Positions 8,601-16,732 of a DNA stretch of 64,000 bases are shown here, one piece after another. The stretch's first letter is position 1. Every line of letters begins with the position of its first letter. The position numbers and the translations under genes are program-made. Source of the DNA: Alphaproteobacteria bacterium (GTDB lineage: Bacteria; Pseudomonadota; Alphaproteobacteria; SHVV01); assembly GCA_016869275.1 (NCBI GenBank), contig VGEO01000005.1, positions 18,529 to 82,528 on the forward strand, in the 5' to 3' direction. The notes under the pieces are model-generated. The model saw only the letters and a program-made list of their open reading frames with translations, was not told the DNA's origin and did not search any database.

Positions 8601-9287
8601 TCAGGTCCCGAGCCAGCGCGCGATCCGGCGCGACAGCCCTTCGGCGGCGAGCAGCGCGGCGACCGCGATCGCGAACGACAGCGCCATCAGCCGGACCGCC
8701 GCCTCTTCGTTATCGGGCGACTGCATAACGGCGTAAAGCGCGAGCGGGAGCGTGCGCGTCTCGCCGGGGATCGAGGCGGCAAAGGCGATGGTGGCGCCGA
8801 ATTCGCCGAGCGCGCGCGCGAACGCGAGCACGATCCCGGCGAGCAGACCCGGCGCCGCCAGCGGGAGCGTGACGCTCGCGAACGTATCGAGCGGGCCCGC
8901 GCCCAATGTGCGCGCCGCGACCTCGATCCGACGGTCGATCGCCTCGAACGATAGCCTAAGCGCCCGCACGAACAGCGGGAACGCCATCACCGCGGCGGCG
9001 ATCGCCGCGCCCTGCCAGGTGAAAGCGAGCGTGATGCCGAACGCGTCGTGGAGCGGCACGCCGATCAAGCCCTGTCGGCCGAACAGGAGCAGCAAGAGAT
9101 ACCCGACCGCGACCGGCGGCAGCACCAGCGGCAAGTGAACGATGCCATCGAGCAAGGCCTTGCCGGGGAAATCGTGGCGCGCCAGCAACCAGCCGATCGC
9201 GACCGCGAACGGCAGGCTGCCCGCGACGCTCCAGGCCGCCACCTGGAGCGACAGGGTCAAGGCTTCGGACTCGAGCGGTGAAAGAAT
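8601..9287 (-). CDS. modB: Molybdate ABC transporter permease ModB, probable ATT start
   Basis: About 228 residues of a five- to six-helix permease (LSPLESEALTLSLQVAAW, then FPGKALLDGIVHLPLVLPPVAVGYLLL, then the EAA-like loop AARTLGAGPLDTFASVTLP). The conserved protein begins about 10 bases after the modA stop, where this frame has no ATG, GTG or well-placed TTG. AGGGG lies 7 bases before an ATT codon at 9287, with an ATC just upstream, so a rare ATT start translationally tied to modA is the best reading. A much longer in-frame extension back to 9575 is antisense-like sequence over modA and is rejected. A TTG at 9260 would remove the conserved N-terminus. Confidence 0.85.
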   Translation of the reverse strand: MLSPLESEALTLSLQVAAWSVAGSLPFAVAIGWLLARHDFPGKALLDGIVHLPLVLPPVAVGYLLLLLFGRQGLIGVPLHDAFGITLAFTWQGAAIAAAVMAFPLFVRALRLSFEAIDRRIEVAARTLGAGPLDTFASVTLPLAAPGLLAGIVLAFARALGEFGATIAFAASIPGETRTLPLALYAVMQSPDNEEAAVRLMALSFAIAVAALLAAEGLSRRIARWLGT

Positions 9288-9297
9288 GATTGGGCCC

Positions 9298-10068
9298 CTA
9301 TGAACGCGGCGGCGGTGTGGTGAAGCCGTGGCGGGCGAATACGGCGAGCGCGGCGGGCGAGCGTAGGAACGCGTCGAACCGGCTGAGCATTGCCGACGAA
9401 CGGCCGGCCACCAAGGCGAATGGGTAAACGATCGGCGGATGAGTGTCGGGCGGAAAGGCGCCGACGATGCGGACCCGCGCTTCGCCGGCGGCGTCCGACG
9501 CATAGACGACGCCGAGTTGGGCTTCGCCGGCGACGACGAAGCCGAGCGCGCGGCGGACGTCTTCGGCGATCGCAAGACGGTCCGCGACCGCCGGCCAAGC
9601 CCCGAGCGCGGTCAACGCGTGGCGGGCGTAGAGGCCGGCCGGGACGTGGTCGGGATCGGCGAGCGCCAGCCGGCCCGGCCCAAGCGCGGCGCGGAGCGGC
9701 ATCGCCGGCGCGATGGCGAGCGCGATTGGATGCGCCCGCGGCGCGACCAGCACCAGCCGGTTGCCGAGCAGGTCCGTGCGCGAGCCGGGCACGATGCGGC
9801 CGGTGCGCTCGAGCCGATCCATCCAGGCCGGGCTCGCCGACAGGAACGCATCGGCCGGGGCGCCGCGCTCGATCTGGTGGGCGAGGGTCGAGCTCGCGCC
9901 GATACTGATACGCAGGCGGCCGGGCCCAGTAGCGGCGAACTGGGTCTCGATCTCGGCCAACGCCGGGCCGGTGCTGGCGGCGGCGAACAGCACGACCGTA
10001 TCGGCTGCCGCCACGACCGGCACCGCCGCGAGCGCCGCGACCGCCAGCCCGATCCAGGCTCGGCTCAC
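9298..10068 (-). CDS. modA: Molybdate-binding periplasmic protein ModA
   Basis: 256 residues from the GTG at 10068, which has AGGG 5-8 bases upstream. The signal peptide spans about 1-22 (ending VVAAAD). The mature protein opens with VVLFAAASTGPALAEI, the ModA oxyanion-binding Ser/Thr segment, and continues with GASSTLAHQIERGAPADAFLSA, whose Ser and Gln contact molybdate in the family. It captures molybdate in the periplasm for ModBC. The operon order is modA-modB-modC with very short gaps, and a ModE-type operator lies 27 bases upstream of the start. Confidence 0.92.
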   Translation of the reverse strand: MSRAWIGLAVAALAAVPVVAAADTVVLFAAASTGPALAEIETQFAATGPGRLRISIGASSTLAHQIERGAPADAFLSASPAWMDRLERTGRIVPGSRTDLLGNRLVLVAPRAHPIALAIAPAMPLRAALGPGRLALADPDHVPAGLYARHALTALGAWPAVADRLAIAEDVRRALGFVVAGEAQLGVVYASDAAGEARVRIVGAFPPDTHPPIVYPFALVAGRSSAMLSRFDAFLRSPAALAVFARHGFTTPPPRS

Positions 10069-10094
10069 TTTTTCCCTATTGGATAAGCAGTTAG

Positions 10095-10118
10095 CGTTAG
10101 TTACGGCCGAATATAACG
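10095..10118 (-). promoter_or_regulatory. ModE-type molybdate operator of modABC
   Basis: Read on the minus strand, the 24 bases begin CGTTATATT and end TAACG. The half-sites CGTTA and TAACG are inverted repeats 14 bases apart, the spacing I recall for the E. coli modA operator, whose left half is also CGTTATATT. A possible -10 (TATATT, 10115-10110) lies inside it with TGGACG about 18 bases upstream. ModE-molybdate binding here would repress the operon when molybdate is plentiful. No modE gene is in the window. Site seen directly; regulator identity inferred. Confidence 0.7.
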
Positions 10119-10234
10119 GAGCGATGCCGGTGTCGTCCACCGGAACGCCGGCGATCCCCGTCTGGTGGCGCTAGGGGGTCGATTCTAAATGGGACGGTGG
10201 GCCGCCTCGGTCGGCAGGCCAAGGGAGACGCGGA

Positions 10235-10564
10235 ATGCGCCATGTCATACGCGACGCGAATCGGCAGATTCTCGCCGTTTACGCCGAGCCGCAGCCGGGG
10301 ACCGAGCCGATCGCCCCGGACGACCCGGAAGTCGTCGCGTTCGCGACCGAGTCCGATTCGGAGGCGGCGCTGCGGGCGCTGCTGGCCAGCAGCGACGAGG
10401 ACTTGATCCGCATCGTCGAGGACTTGATCAACGTCCTGATCGATCAAAACGTCATTCTGCTAACCGATTTTCCCGCCGGCGCCCAGCGCAAGCTGCTGCG
10501 CCGCCAGGGTGTGCGCCAAAAGCTGCAATCGATGGACGCCATCCATCCGCAGCGCGGACGTTAG
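10235..10564 (+). CDS. Conserved small hypothetical protein
   Basis: 109 residues, acidic in the middle and basic at the end. It begins MRHVIRDANRQILAVY and has a helical segment (DLIRIVEDLINVLIDQNVI) followed by LTDFPAGAQRKLLRRQ. A ribosome-binding site (GGGAG, about 7 bases before the ATG) and normal codon use support it as real. I recall similar small alphaproteobacterial proteins carrying a misleading tryptophan-synthase-beta-like label, but there is no PLP fold here. It is divergent from modA across the ModE-like site, so it could share that control. Function unknown. Confidence 0.65.
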   Translation: MRHVIRDANRQILAVYAEPQPGTEPIAPDDPEVVAFATESDSEAALRALLASSDEDLIRIVEDLINVLIDQNVILLTDFPAGAQRKLLRRQGVRQKLQSMDAIHPQRGR

Positions 10565-10716
10565 CGAGCGTCATCGCGCTTGCGGCGCTTCGGCAAACAG
10601 CCAGTCCCGCGACCTCGGGCAGATCGGCGCTCGCTTCGAGTGTGACCAGATAATAGGCCGGAACCTGTGGATGCCGCGCGTCGGATCGATGACGCGGGCG
10701 TAACTTCGTGGCTCGA

Positions 10717-12012
10717 TCAAGCCAAGTCGGTCATGTACGAGAGCCACGTTTTGAACTGCCCCCGCATCGGCGCTTCGCTCGCGACGGGCCCCGTGATCGT
10801 GCCGGACCGCGCAACGCGGTCCTCTTCGGCGCCCCGCGCGAACAGCACCCAGTCCGTCCCTTGCGTGGCAAGCCCGCGCTGACAACGCTCGAAGGTCTCG
10901 AGATCGTCGGTCTGGATGAGCGAAGCGGCGGCGTGCGTAATATTGAGATAGCGGATGACCTCGGTGTGCATCTCGTCCGGCGCGCCCTTGAGCTTGACCG
11001 CATAGACGCTGACTTCGGTCAGATCCACTGCCACAGGGCGGATCACGCGGAGGTGCTGGGATACCTGTTGGACGACGAGGTTCGGGTACAAGAACATGTT
11101 GTGGTGCTTGGGTGCGAGTATCTCCCGCGTGCGCATTTCTCCGTGGCGGGCAACGAGCTTCGCACGGTACTTGCGGAATACCGGTCCGTCAGGTTCGGCT
11201 GCGAATCGCATGGAGCCCACGGAACTATGTCCGGAGGGGTAACTCCACACGCCCGCAACGTAGACATCAATCATGCCGGCATCGCCAAAGAACACGGGGC
11301 GCCCATGGTCGTCGCCGGCGCGCCGGTTGAACTGACGTCCGTCGGACGCAAGCGAAGAGGCATGCCCGAACGGCGGATGATATTGATCGCAGACGTTCTC
11401 GGTCTGGAGCTTCCAGTTGCCGCGGTAGTAATACTTGTGGACCCCACCCACGAGCTCAATCTCGCCATCGGGTGCACGATCGATGAGATCGTCGATGCCG
11501 ATGGTTGCCTCGCCCAGGTACTCACGAAGCGACGGCCCGTCGGCGGCAAGACTGGCGAACACGAACCCATGATAAGTCGCCGTGCGCGGTACCTCGATCA
11601 TGCCGAACGATGGGTCGTCGAGATCGATCGCTGAGCCGTAGCCGTCGGCGAGCGGGATGCCAGCAAGGCTACCGTCCGTGTGGAATGACCAGCCATGGTA
11701 ACCGCACCGGAACTGTTTTACGCGACCGCTCGCCTCCGCGACCACGAGAGCGCCGCGGTGGCCGCAGCGATTGAAGAGCACATGAACCTTTCCATCGCCG
11801 TGCTGCGCCATCACCACCGGTTGGGCGCCGATTGACGTCGTGATGAAGTCGCCGGCATTGGGAATCTGGCTATCGTGGCCGACAAATACCCACGCGTGCC
11901 CGAAAATCTCCTCCATCTCGCGAGCGAAGATCTCCGGATCGAGATACACACGCCGGTGAACACGATCGCTGCGGACTAGTTCTTGGGGTCTGACTGTTGG
12001 CGACGCGCTCAT
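10717..12012 (-). CDS. Aromatic ring-hydroxylating (Rieske) oxygenase alpha subunit
   Basis: 431 residues from the ATG at 12012 (GGAGCGGG upstream). The Rieske ligands are in CGHRG and CGYHGW, and the catalytic iron site is ENVCDQYHPPFGH. The YLDPEIFAREMEEIFGHAWVFVGH N-terminus is typical of alpha subunits of two-component dioxygenases such as anthranilate, salicylate or biphenyl types. The 247-base stretch upstream separates it from hisI and shows no other gene. No beta subunit or reductase is adjacent, so it is an orphan alpha subunit or works with components elsewhere. Confidence 0.87.
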   Translation of the reverse strand: MSASPTVRPQELVRSDRVHRRVYLDPEIFAREMEEIFGHAWVFVGHDSQIPNAGDFITTSIGAQPVVMAQHGDGKVHVLFNRCGHRGALVVAEASGRVKQFRCGYHGWSFHTDGSLAGIPLADGYGSAIDLDDPSFGMIEVPRTATYHGFVFASLAADGPSLREYLGEATIGIDDLIDRAPDGEIELVGGVHKYYYRGNWKLQTENVCDQYHPPFGHASSLASDGRQFNRRAGDDHGRPVFFGDAGMIDVYVAGVWSYPSGHSSVGSMRFAAEPDGPVFRKYRAKLVARHGEMRTREILAPKHHNMFLYPNLVVQQVSQHLRVIRPVAVDLTEVSVYAVKLKGAPDEMHTEVIRYLNITHAAASLIQTDDLETFERCQRGLATQGTDWVLFARGAEEDRVARSGTITGPVASEAPMRGQFKTWLSYMTDLA

Positions 12013-12259
12013 GATTCGACCCGCTCCGATTACGTCCACGTTGTTCCGAACGGTACGATAAACGCAAGAGATATGCCGTCTAAATCGATCGGACGGGGGC
12101 GTTTCCAAGCGTTGGTGAAGGTCGCTCCCTCGCGGCGGAGGCAATACTCGTTAACGGCCGCCGAACGTGCGTTGATCGTGTGCCCGCGGTACGCAGGCAC
12201 TGGGAGGACACAAGAAACCGAACAATCCTCGCCTGCGGGGCACGATGGCTTCGCATGGA

Positions 12260-12712
12260 CTAGCGGCGATAGATCGTGGCCGGATCGACCTCGACCGCGG
12301 CGGTCTCGGCGAAGCCGTCCGCGCGCAAAGAGCGAAAGAAGCAATGGCGCCGGCCGGTGTGGCAAGCGACTCCGGTCTGCGCCACTTTGAGCAGCACGGT
12401 GTCGCCGTCGCAGTCGAGGCAGAACTCGAGCACGCGCTGCGTGTGGCCCGAGGTCTCGCCTTTGCGCCAGAGTTTCTGGCGCGAGCGCGACCAGTAGCAA
12501 CCCTCACCGGTCTTCAAGGTTTCGGCAACCGCGGCGCGGTCCATCCACGCCACCATCAAGACCTCGCCGCTGTCGTGCTGCTGCGCGACCGCCGGCACGA
12601 GGCCGTGAGCGTCGAAGGCGATCTGGGCCAGCACCGATTCAATGAGGGCGGACGGTGCGGGGATCGGCGTTAGCGCCGTAGGGTTGGCGGTCGATCCGCG
12701 GGTCGGCGGCAT
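12260..12712 (-). CDS. hisI: Phosphoribosyl-AMP cyclohydrolase HisI
   Basis: 150 residues from the ATG at 12712. It catalyses the third step of histidine synthesis, opening the adenine ring of phosphoribosyl-AMP. The Mg site DCDGD and the zinc-binding [11 protein letters not shown] cysteines are intact, and the core runs [19 protein letters not shown] to the CFFR end. It is not in a his operon: it stands alone, divergent from zur, with a perfect Zur-type palindrome 41 bases upstream of its start. That suggests a zinc-responsive copy of a zinc enzyme. Whether another hisI exists in the genome cannot be seen here. Confidence 0.9.
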   Translation of the reverse strand: MPPTRGSTANPTALTPIPAPSALIESVLAQIAFDAHGLVPAVAQQHDSGEVLMVAWMDRAAVAETLKTGEGCYWSRSRQKLWRKGETSGHTQRVLEFCLDCDGDTVLLKVAQTGVACHTGRRHCFFRSLRADGFAETAAVEVDPATIYRR

Positions 12713-12752
12713 GGCTGGGCTCCTTGAACCGTCGCTAAGGGTCGCACGGTCG

Positions 12753-12771
12753 GACGTTATAATGTAACGTC
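12753..12771. promoter_or_regulatory. Zur-type operator between hisI and zur
   Basis: The 19 bases GACGTTATAATGTAACGTC form a perfect palindrome with 7-base arms and a 5-base centre. Placement 33 bases before zur and 41 bases before hisI, next to a Zur-family regulator and ZnuCB, fits a zinc-uptake regulator box that can govern both directions. It contains the GTTATAnnnTAAC-like core typical of proteobacterial Zur boxes. Seen directly; the regulator assignment is inferred from context. Confidence 0.75.
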
Positions 12772-12804
12772 CGGCCGGTCGCACCCCGTATCCGAGGTTC
12801 GAGG

Positions 12805-13317
12805 ATGTCCGCTTCTCCTGCTTCGCGCCATATCGGCGCGCTCGCTCACGACAGCCACGACCACGCGCGCTGCGTCGCCGATGCGCTCACCAAGGCAGCG
12901 ACGCTGTGCGCCAAGCGCGGCGCGCGCCTGACCGCGCTCCGTCAATGCGTGCTCGAGCACGTCTGGGACTCGCACGTACCAGTCGGCGCCTATGCGCTGC
13001 TCGATCGCCTGCGCGCCGACGGCTACCGCGCGGCGCCGCCCACCGTATACCGCGCGCTCGCGTTCCTCGCCGAGGAAGGACTCATCCATCGCATCGAGGC
13101 CCTCAACGCCTATATCGGCTGCGGCCAGGCCGACCGCCCGCATCAGGCGCAATACCTGATCTGCCAGCGCTGCGGCAGCACCGCCGAAATGGACGCGAGC
13201 GCAGTCCACCGTGCGATCGCCGATCAAGCAGACGGGGCCGGGTTCAACGTGACGCGCCAGAGCGTCGAGGTGTTGGGCGTGTGCCGGCGCTGCCAAACGA
13301 GTACCGCCCATGCTTGA
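12805..13317 (+). CDS. zur: Zinc uptake regulator Zur (Fur family)
   Basis: 170 residues. The winged helix is at about 25-100 ([28 protein letters not shown], then [21 protein letters not shown]). The C-terminal dimerisation domain has two CxxC pairs (LICQRCG and GVCRRCQ) that hold the structural zinc in Zur proteins. It represses zinc-acquisition genes when zinc is sufficient. Its last codons overlap the znuC start, so it is co-transcribed with and translationally coupled to the transporter, and it probably regulates itself through the palindrome upstream. Confidence 0.9.
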   Translation: MSASPASRHIGALAHDSHDHARCVADALTKAATLCAKRGARLTALRQCVLEHVWDSHVPVGAYALLDRLRADGYRAAPPTVYRALAFLAEEGLIHRIEALNAYIGCGQADRPHQAQYLICQRCGSTAEMDASAVHRAIADQADGAGFNVTRQSVEVLGVCRRCQTSTAHA

Positions 13318-14152
13318 TCGGCCGACCCCGGGGTCGCTCGGCGCCGAACTGTTGCGGCTCGAAGCGGCGACAGTCCGCATCGGCGAGGCGACGTTGATCG
13401 ATCGCGTCGACCTCGCGGTCCACCGCCGCGAGATCGTGACCGTGGTCGGGCCCAACGGCGGCGGCAAGACCACCTTGATCAAGGCGGCACTCGGGCTCAC
13501 GCCGCTCGCTGCCGGCCGCGTCGCGGCCAGGTCCGGACTCCGCATCGGCTATGTGCCGCAGCGCTTCGCGCCGGATCCGGTGCTGCCGCTCACGGTCGAT
13601 CGATTCCTCACGCTTTCGGCGCCTGCCGCCGCGGCGGCGCGCCGGGAGGCACTGGTGCGGGTCGGGGCGGCGGGGTTGGCCAGCGCCCAGCTCGCGACCC
13701 TTTCCGGCGGCGAGCTCCGGCGCGTACTCCTGGCCCGGGCGCTTCTGCGCGAGCCCGAACTCCTGGTGCTCGACGAACCGGTCGCCGGGGTCGACGTCGC
13801 CGGTCAGCCCGAGCTTTACGACGTCATCGCCGCACTTGCGCGCGAGCGCGACCTCGGCGTCCTCATGGCGTCGCACGACATGCACTTGGTTATGGCGGCC
13901 TCGACGCGGGTGCTGTGCCTGAACCGTCACGTCTGCTGTGCCGGGCAGCCCGACGCCGTGACCCGGCATCCCGAGTACATCGCGCTGTTCGGCTCGGCCT
14001 GGGTCGAGGGCCTCGCCGTCTACAGCCATCACCACGACCACCGCCACGACGCGCACGGCAACGTCGTGCACGGCCATAACCACGACCACAGCCACAGCCA
14101 TGACGACGACCATACGCACGGCGCTGACGGCGAGCGCCCGCGCCATGGATGA
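13310..14152 (+). CDS. znuC: Zinc ABC transporter ATP-binding protein ZnuC with His-rich tail
   Basis: 280 residues. Walker A is GPNGGGKTT, the signature LSGGELRRVLLARALL and Walker B LLVLDEPVAGVD. After the ABC core the last 40 residues are histidine-rich (YSHHHDHRHDAHGNVVHG and more His-Asp repeats), which is unusual in length and may hold or sense zinc at the cytoplasmic face. The start overlaps the zur stop by 8 bases and the end overlaps znuB by 8. It energises zinc import with ZnuB. No znuA gene is present, so the binding protein must be elsewhere. Confidence 0.92.
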   Translation: MLDRPTPGSLGAELLRLEAATVRIGEATLIDRVDLAVHRREIVTVVGPNGGGKTTLIKAALGLTPLAAGRVAARSGLRIGYVPQRFAPDPVLPLTVDRFLTLSAPAAAAARREALVRVGAAGLASAQLATLSGGELRRVLLARALLREPELLVLDEPVAGVDVAGQPELYDVIAALARERDLGVLMASHDMHLVMAASTRVLCLNRHVCCAGQPDAVTRHPEYIALFGSAWVEGLAVYSHHHDHRHDAHGNVVHGHNHDHSHSHDDDHTHGADGERPRHG

Positions 14153-14960
14153 CTTTCTCGCCCGCGCATTGGCGGCTGGCGTCGGCGCGGCGCTCGCCGC
14201 CGGGCCGCTCGGCTGTTTCGTGGTCTGGCACCGGCTCGCTTATTTCGGCGAGACCATGGCCCACGCCGGCCTTTTGGGTGTCGCGCTCGCGCTCGCGTTC
14301 GAGGCCGACGTTTCGATCGGCGTAATCGTGGTCGCGGTGGCGATCGCCGGGCTGATCGTTGTCCTCGAGCGCCTGCCCGGCCTGGCGACCGATACGCTGC
14401 TCGGCATCCTTGCCAACGGCGCACTGGCGGCCGGCGTCATCGTCATCGCGCTGTTCGAGACCGTGCGCATCGACGTGACCTCGTACCTGTTCGGCGACGT
14501 CTTGGCCGTTTCGACACGCGATCTCGGTTGGATCTGGGGCGGCGGCGCGCTTTGTCTCGCCACGGTCGTCGGATTGTGGCGGCCCTTGATCGCGATGACG
14601 GTCGAGACCGACATTGCCCGGGTCGAGGGCGTGCCGGTCGCGTGGCTGCGCCCGGTCCTGGTGGTGCTGCTTGCGGTCGTCATCGCGGTGGCGATGAAAG
14701 TAGTCGGCATCCTGATGATCGTCTCGCTCCTGATCGTCCCGGCCGCCGCGGCGCGGCGAATCGCGGCGACGCCCGAGACGATGGCGATCGCCGCCGGCGC
14801 GCTCGGCGTCGCCGCCGTCGTCGCCGGCATGGCGGGCGCGGTCGCGTGGGACCTGCCGGCCGGGCCGACGATCGTGGTCGCGACGATGGCGATCTTCGTC
14901 GCGGTCGCCGCCGTTCAAGCCGACGCGCGTGCGCTCAGGCCGCCGCGCGTAAGCGCGTGA
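14145..14960 (+). CDS. znuB: Zinc ABC transporter permease ZnuB
   Basis: 271 residues from the ATG at 14145 (MDDFLARALAAG), which overlaps the znuC stop; an upstream in-frame ATG inside the His-tail coding region is less likely. It is a polytopic ABC-3 family permease, with the family segment GCFVVWHRLAYFGETMAHAGLLGVALA near the start, about seven to eight hydrophobic helices and a VGILMIVSLLIVPAAAAR motif. It carries zinc across the inner membrane with ZnuC. Its end overlaps the convergent metC gene by 26 bases. Confidence 0.92.
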   Translation: MDDFLARALAAGVGAALAAGPLGCFVVWHRLAYFGETMAHAGLLGVALALAFEADVSIGVIVVAVAIAGLIVVLERLPGLATDTLLGILANGALAAGVIVIALFETVRIDVTSYLFGDVLAVSTRDLGWIWGGGALCLATVVGLWRPLIAMTVETDIARVEGVPVAWLRPVLVVLLAVVIAVAMKVVGILMIVSLLIVPAAAARRIAATPETMAIAAGALGVAAVVAGMAGAVAWDLPAGPTIVVATMAIFVAVAAVQADARALRPPRVSA

Positions 14961-16098
14961 AGCCGGCGTCGAGATCCGCTTTCAAGTCCTCGATATCTTC
15001 GAGGCCGACGTTGATGCGGAGGCTCGGCCCCTCGGCCCGCCATTGGGTGGCGGTGCGGAAACGTTCGGGGTGGGTCGGCATGATCAGGCTTTCGAAGCCG
15101 CCCCACGACGCACCCATGCCGTAGAGTTCGAGCCCGTCCAGCATGGCGGCGACAGCGGCCGCGCTCGCCGGCTCGAGGACGAGGCCAAAGAGACCCGAGG
15201 CGCCGGTGAAGTCGCGCCGCCACAGCGCATGCCCGGGATCGCCTTCGAGCGCCGGGTGGAGGACGCGGGCGACTTCCGGGCGGCGCGCGAGCCAGCCGGC
15301 CAAGTCGAGCGCGGCCGCTTCCTGATGGCGAAGCCGGACGCCGAGCGTCCGCAGGCCGCGCTGCGCAAGATAGATGTCGTCGGGCCCGGCGCAAAAGCCG
15401 ACCTCGGTCGCGCCCTTCTTCAAGGTCTGGGCGGCGGTGGCGTTCGCGGTCGCAACGCCCAGCATCGCATCGGAGTGACCGACGATGTACTTGGTCGCGG
15501 CGTGGACCGAAACGTCGACGCCGCGGTCGAGCGCCTTAAAGAAGAGCGGCGTCGCCCAGGTATTGTCGAGGATCACGGTCGCCCCGCGCTTTTGCGCGAC
15601 CGCGGCGATCGCCGGGACGTCCTGGACCTCGAAGGTGAGCGACCCCGGCGACTCGAGGAAGACGACGCGCGTGGTAGGACGGAACAGCGCCTCGATGCCG
15701 GCGCCGATCAGCGGGTCGAAATAAGTGGTCTCGACGCCGTAGCGCTTGAGCACGTGGTCGCAAAAGCGCCGGGTCGGGCCATAGACGCAGTCGGCGACCA
15801 AGAGGTGATTTCCGGCCTCGAGAAAGGCGAGCAAAGCGCCATTGCAGGCCGCCAAGCCCGATGGGTAGAGCGCGCATTCGGTCCCGCCTTCGAGGACGCA
15901 GAGCGCCTCCTCGAGCGCGAACGTGGTCGGCGTGCCGTGGCGGCCGTAGAACATCGAATCACGCTTGGGCTTGCGCGCATCGAGGTCGGCTACGGTCTCG
16001 AACAGGATGGTCGAGGCGCGGTATATCGGCGGGTTGACGGCGCCGTGGAAGCGTTCCGGGTGGCGGCCGGCGGTGACGATTTTGGTGTCCTCTTTCAT
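14935..16098 (-). CDS. metC: Cystathionine beta-lyase MetC
   Basis: 387 residues from the ATG at 16098 (MKEDTKIVTAGRHPERF); the longer open frame upstream belongs to the shadow of the GNAT gene. It is a Cys/Met-metabolism PLP enzyme, with the PLP lysine in HAATKYIVGHSD, the YGRHGTPT segment and SLRINVGLEDIEDL at the end, where cystathionine lyases keep their substrate-carboxylate Arg. It cleaves cystathionine to homocysteine, pyruvate and ammonia. It is translationally coupled (ATGA) to the upstream GNAT gene. The SHxGG-type group also includes other beta- and gamma-lyases. Confidence 0.88.
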   Translation of the reverse strand: MKEDTKIVTAGRHPERFHGAVNPPIYRASTILFETVADLDARKPKRDSMFYGRHGTPTTFALEEALCVLEGGTECALYPSGLAACNGALLAFLEAGNHLLVADCVYGPTRRFCDHVLKRYGVETTYFDPLIGAGIEALFRPTTRVVFLESPGSLTFEVQDVPAIAAVAQKRGATVILDNTWATPLFFKALDRGVDVSVHAATKYIVGHSDAMLGVATANATAAQTLKKGATEVGFCAGPDDIYLAQRGLRTLGVRLRHQEAAALDLAGWLARRPEVARVLHPALEGDPGHALWRRDFTGASGLFGLVLEPASAAAVAAMLDGLELYGMGASWGGFESLIMPTHPERFRTATQWRAEGPSLRINVGLEDIEDLKADLDAGFTRLRAAA

Positions 16099-16706
16099 GG
16101 CGTTCCTCGGGGGTCGACGGCTTCTGGCTCGGGCGGGGGATGCGGATCGGGGTCGGGGTCGACCCAGACGGCCCGGCGCGCGTAAGGGACGAAGCCCATG
16201 CGCTGGTAAAGCGGCAGCGCGCGCGGATGGTCGAAAGTGTTGGTATTGACGGTGAAGCGCGCCGGCTCGGGCTTTTGCTCCCAGGCGTAGCGGACGGTCC
16301 AATTCAAGAAATAACCGCCGAGGCCGCGGCCGATGAACTCCGGCACCAAGCCGAAATAAGCGAGGTTGAAGTCCGGCGCCTTGCGGCGGTCGATCTCGGC
16401 GTAGCCGGCCGGGACGCCCTGGACGTAGAGCACGAAGATGTCGACGCTCGGGTCCTGCACGATTGCACGCAATTCGGAATCGCGGAGCCGCTTGCAGTCG
16501 GTCCACAGCCATGGCCGGCCGACCGCATCGTAGAGATACCGATAGAACGACACCGTCGGCCGCTCGGCTCGTAACAGCGCCATCTTGAGCGCCGGCGGGT
16601 GGAGCGGCGGCAGCACCGGCCGCGCCGTCATTTCGAGGAACGTGATCGTGCATTCGAGCCGGGCGCTATTGGCGGGCTCGGGCGGCGTCCCGGGGTCGAT
16701 CGTCAT
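16095..16706 (-). CDS. GNAT family N-acetyltransferase
   Basis: 203 residues from the ATG at 16706. The acetyl-CoA fold shows FVLYVQGVPAGYAEID, then LAYFGLVPEFIGRGLGGYFL with the QxxGxG-type loop (GRGLGG), then HPRALPLYQRMGFVPY. The end is a Pro/Asp-rich tail. It lies in a sulfur amino-acid group between sseA (26-base gap) and metC (ATGA overlap), so acetylation of a thiol amino acid or related amine is possible but not shown. Confidence 0.8.
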   Translation of the reverse strand: MTIDPGTPPEPANSARLECTITFLEMTARPVLPPLHPPALKMALLRAERPTVSFYRYLYDAVGRPWLWTDCKRLRDSELRAIVQDPSVDIFVLYVQGVPAGYAEIDRRKAPDFNLAYFGLVPEFIGRGLGGYFLNWTVRYAWEQKPEPARFTVNTNTFDHPRALPLYQRMGFVPYARRAVWVDPDPDPHPPPEPEAVDPRGTP

Positions 16707-16732
16707 GGCGGTGCGGTCGCCGGCACCGCGGC

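Noticed and set aside
10565..10716. Possible small gene between 10564 and 10717
   Set aside because: Only short frames without start signals; the stretch looks like intergenic DNA and no motif was seen.
14025..14120. Repetitive CAC/GAC-rich stretch that looks like a tandem repeat or CRISPR-like array
   Set aside because: It is coding sequence for the His/Asp-rich tail of ZnuC; there are no regular spacers.
16099..16653. N-terminal extension of metC by 185 codons
   Set aside because: The extension is Arg-rich and overlaps the GNAT gene in another frame; the MetC family begins at the ATG at 16098.
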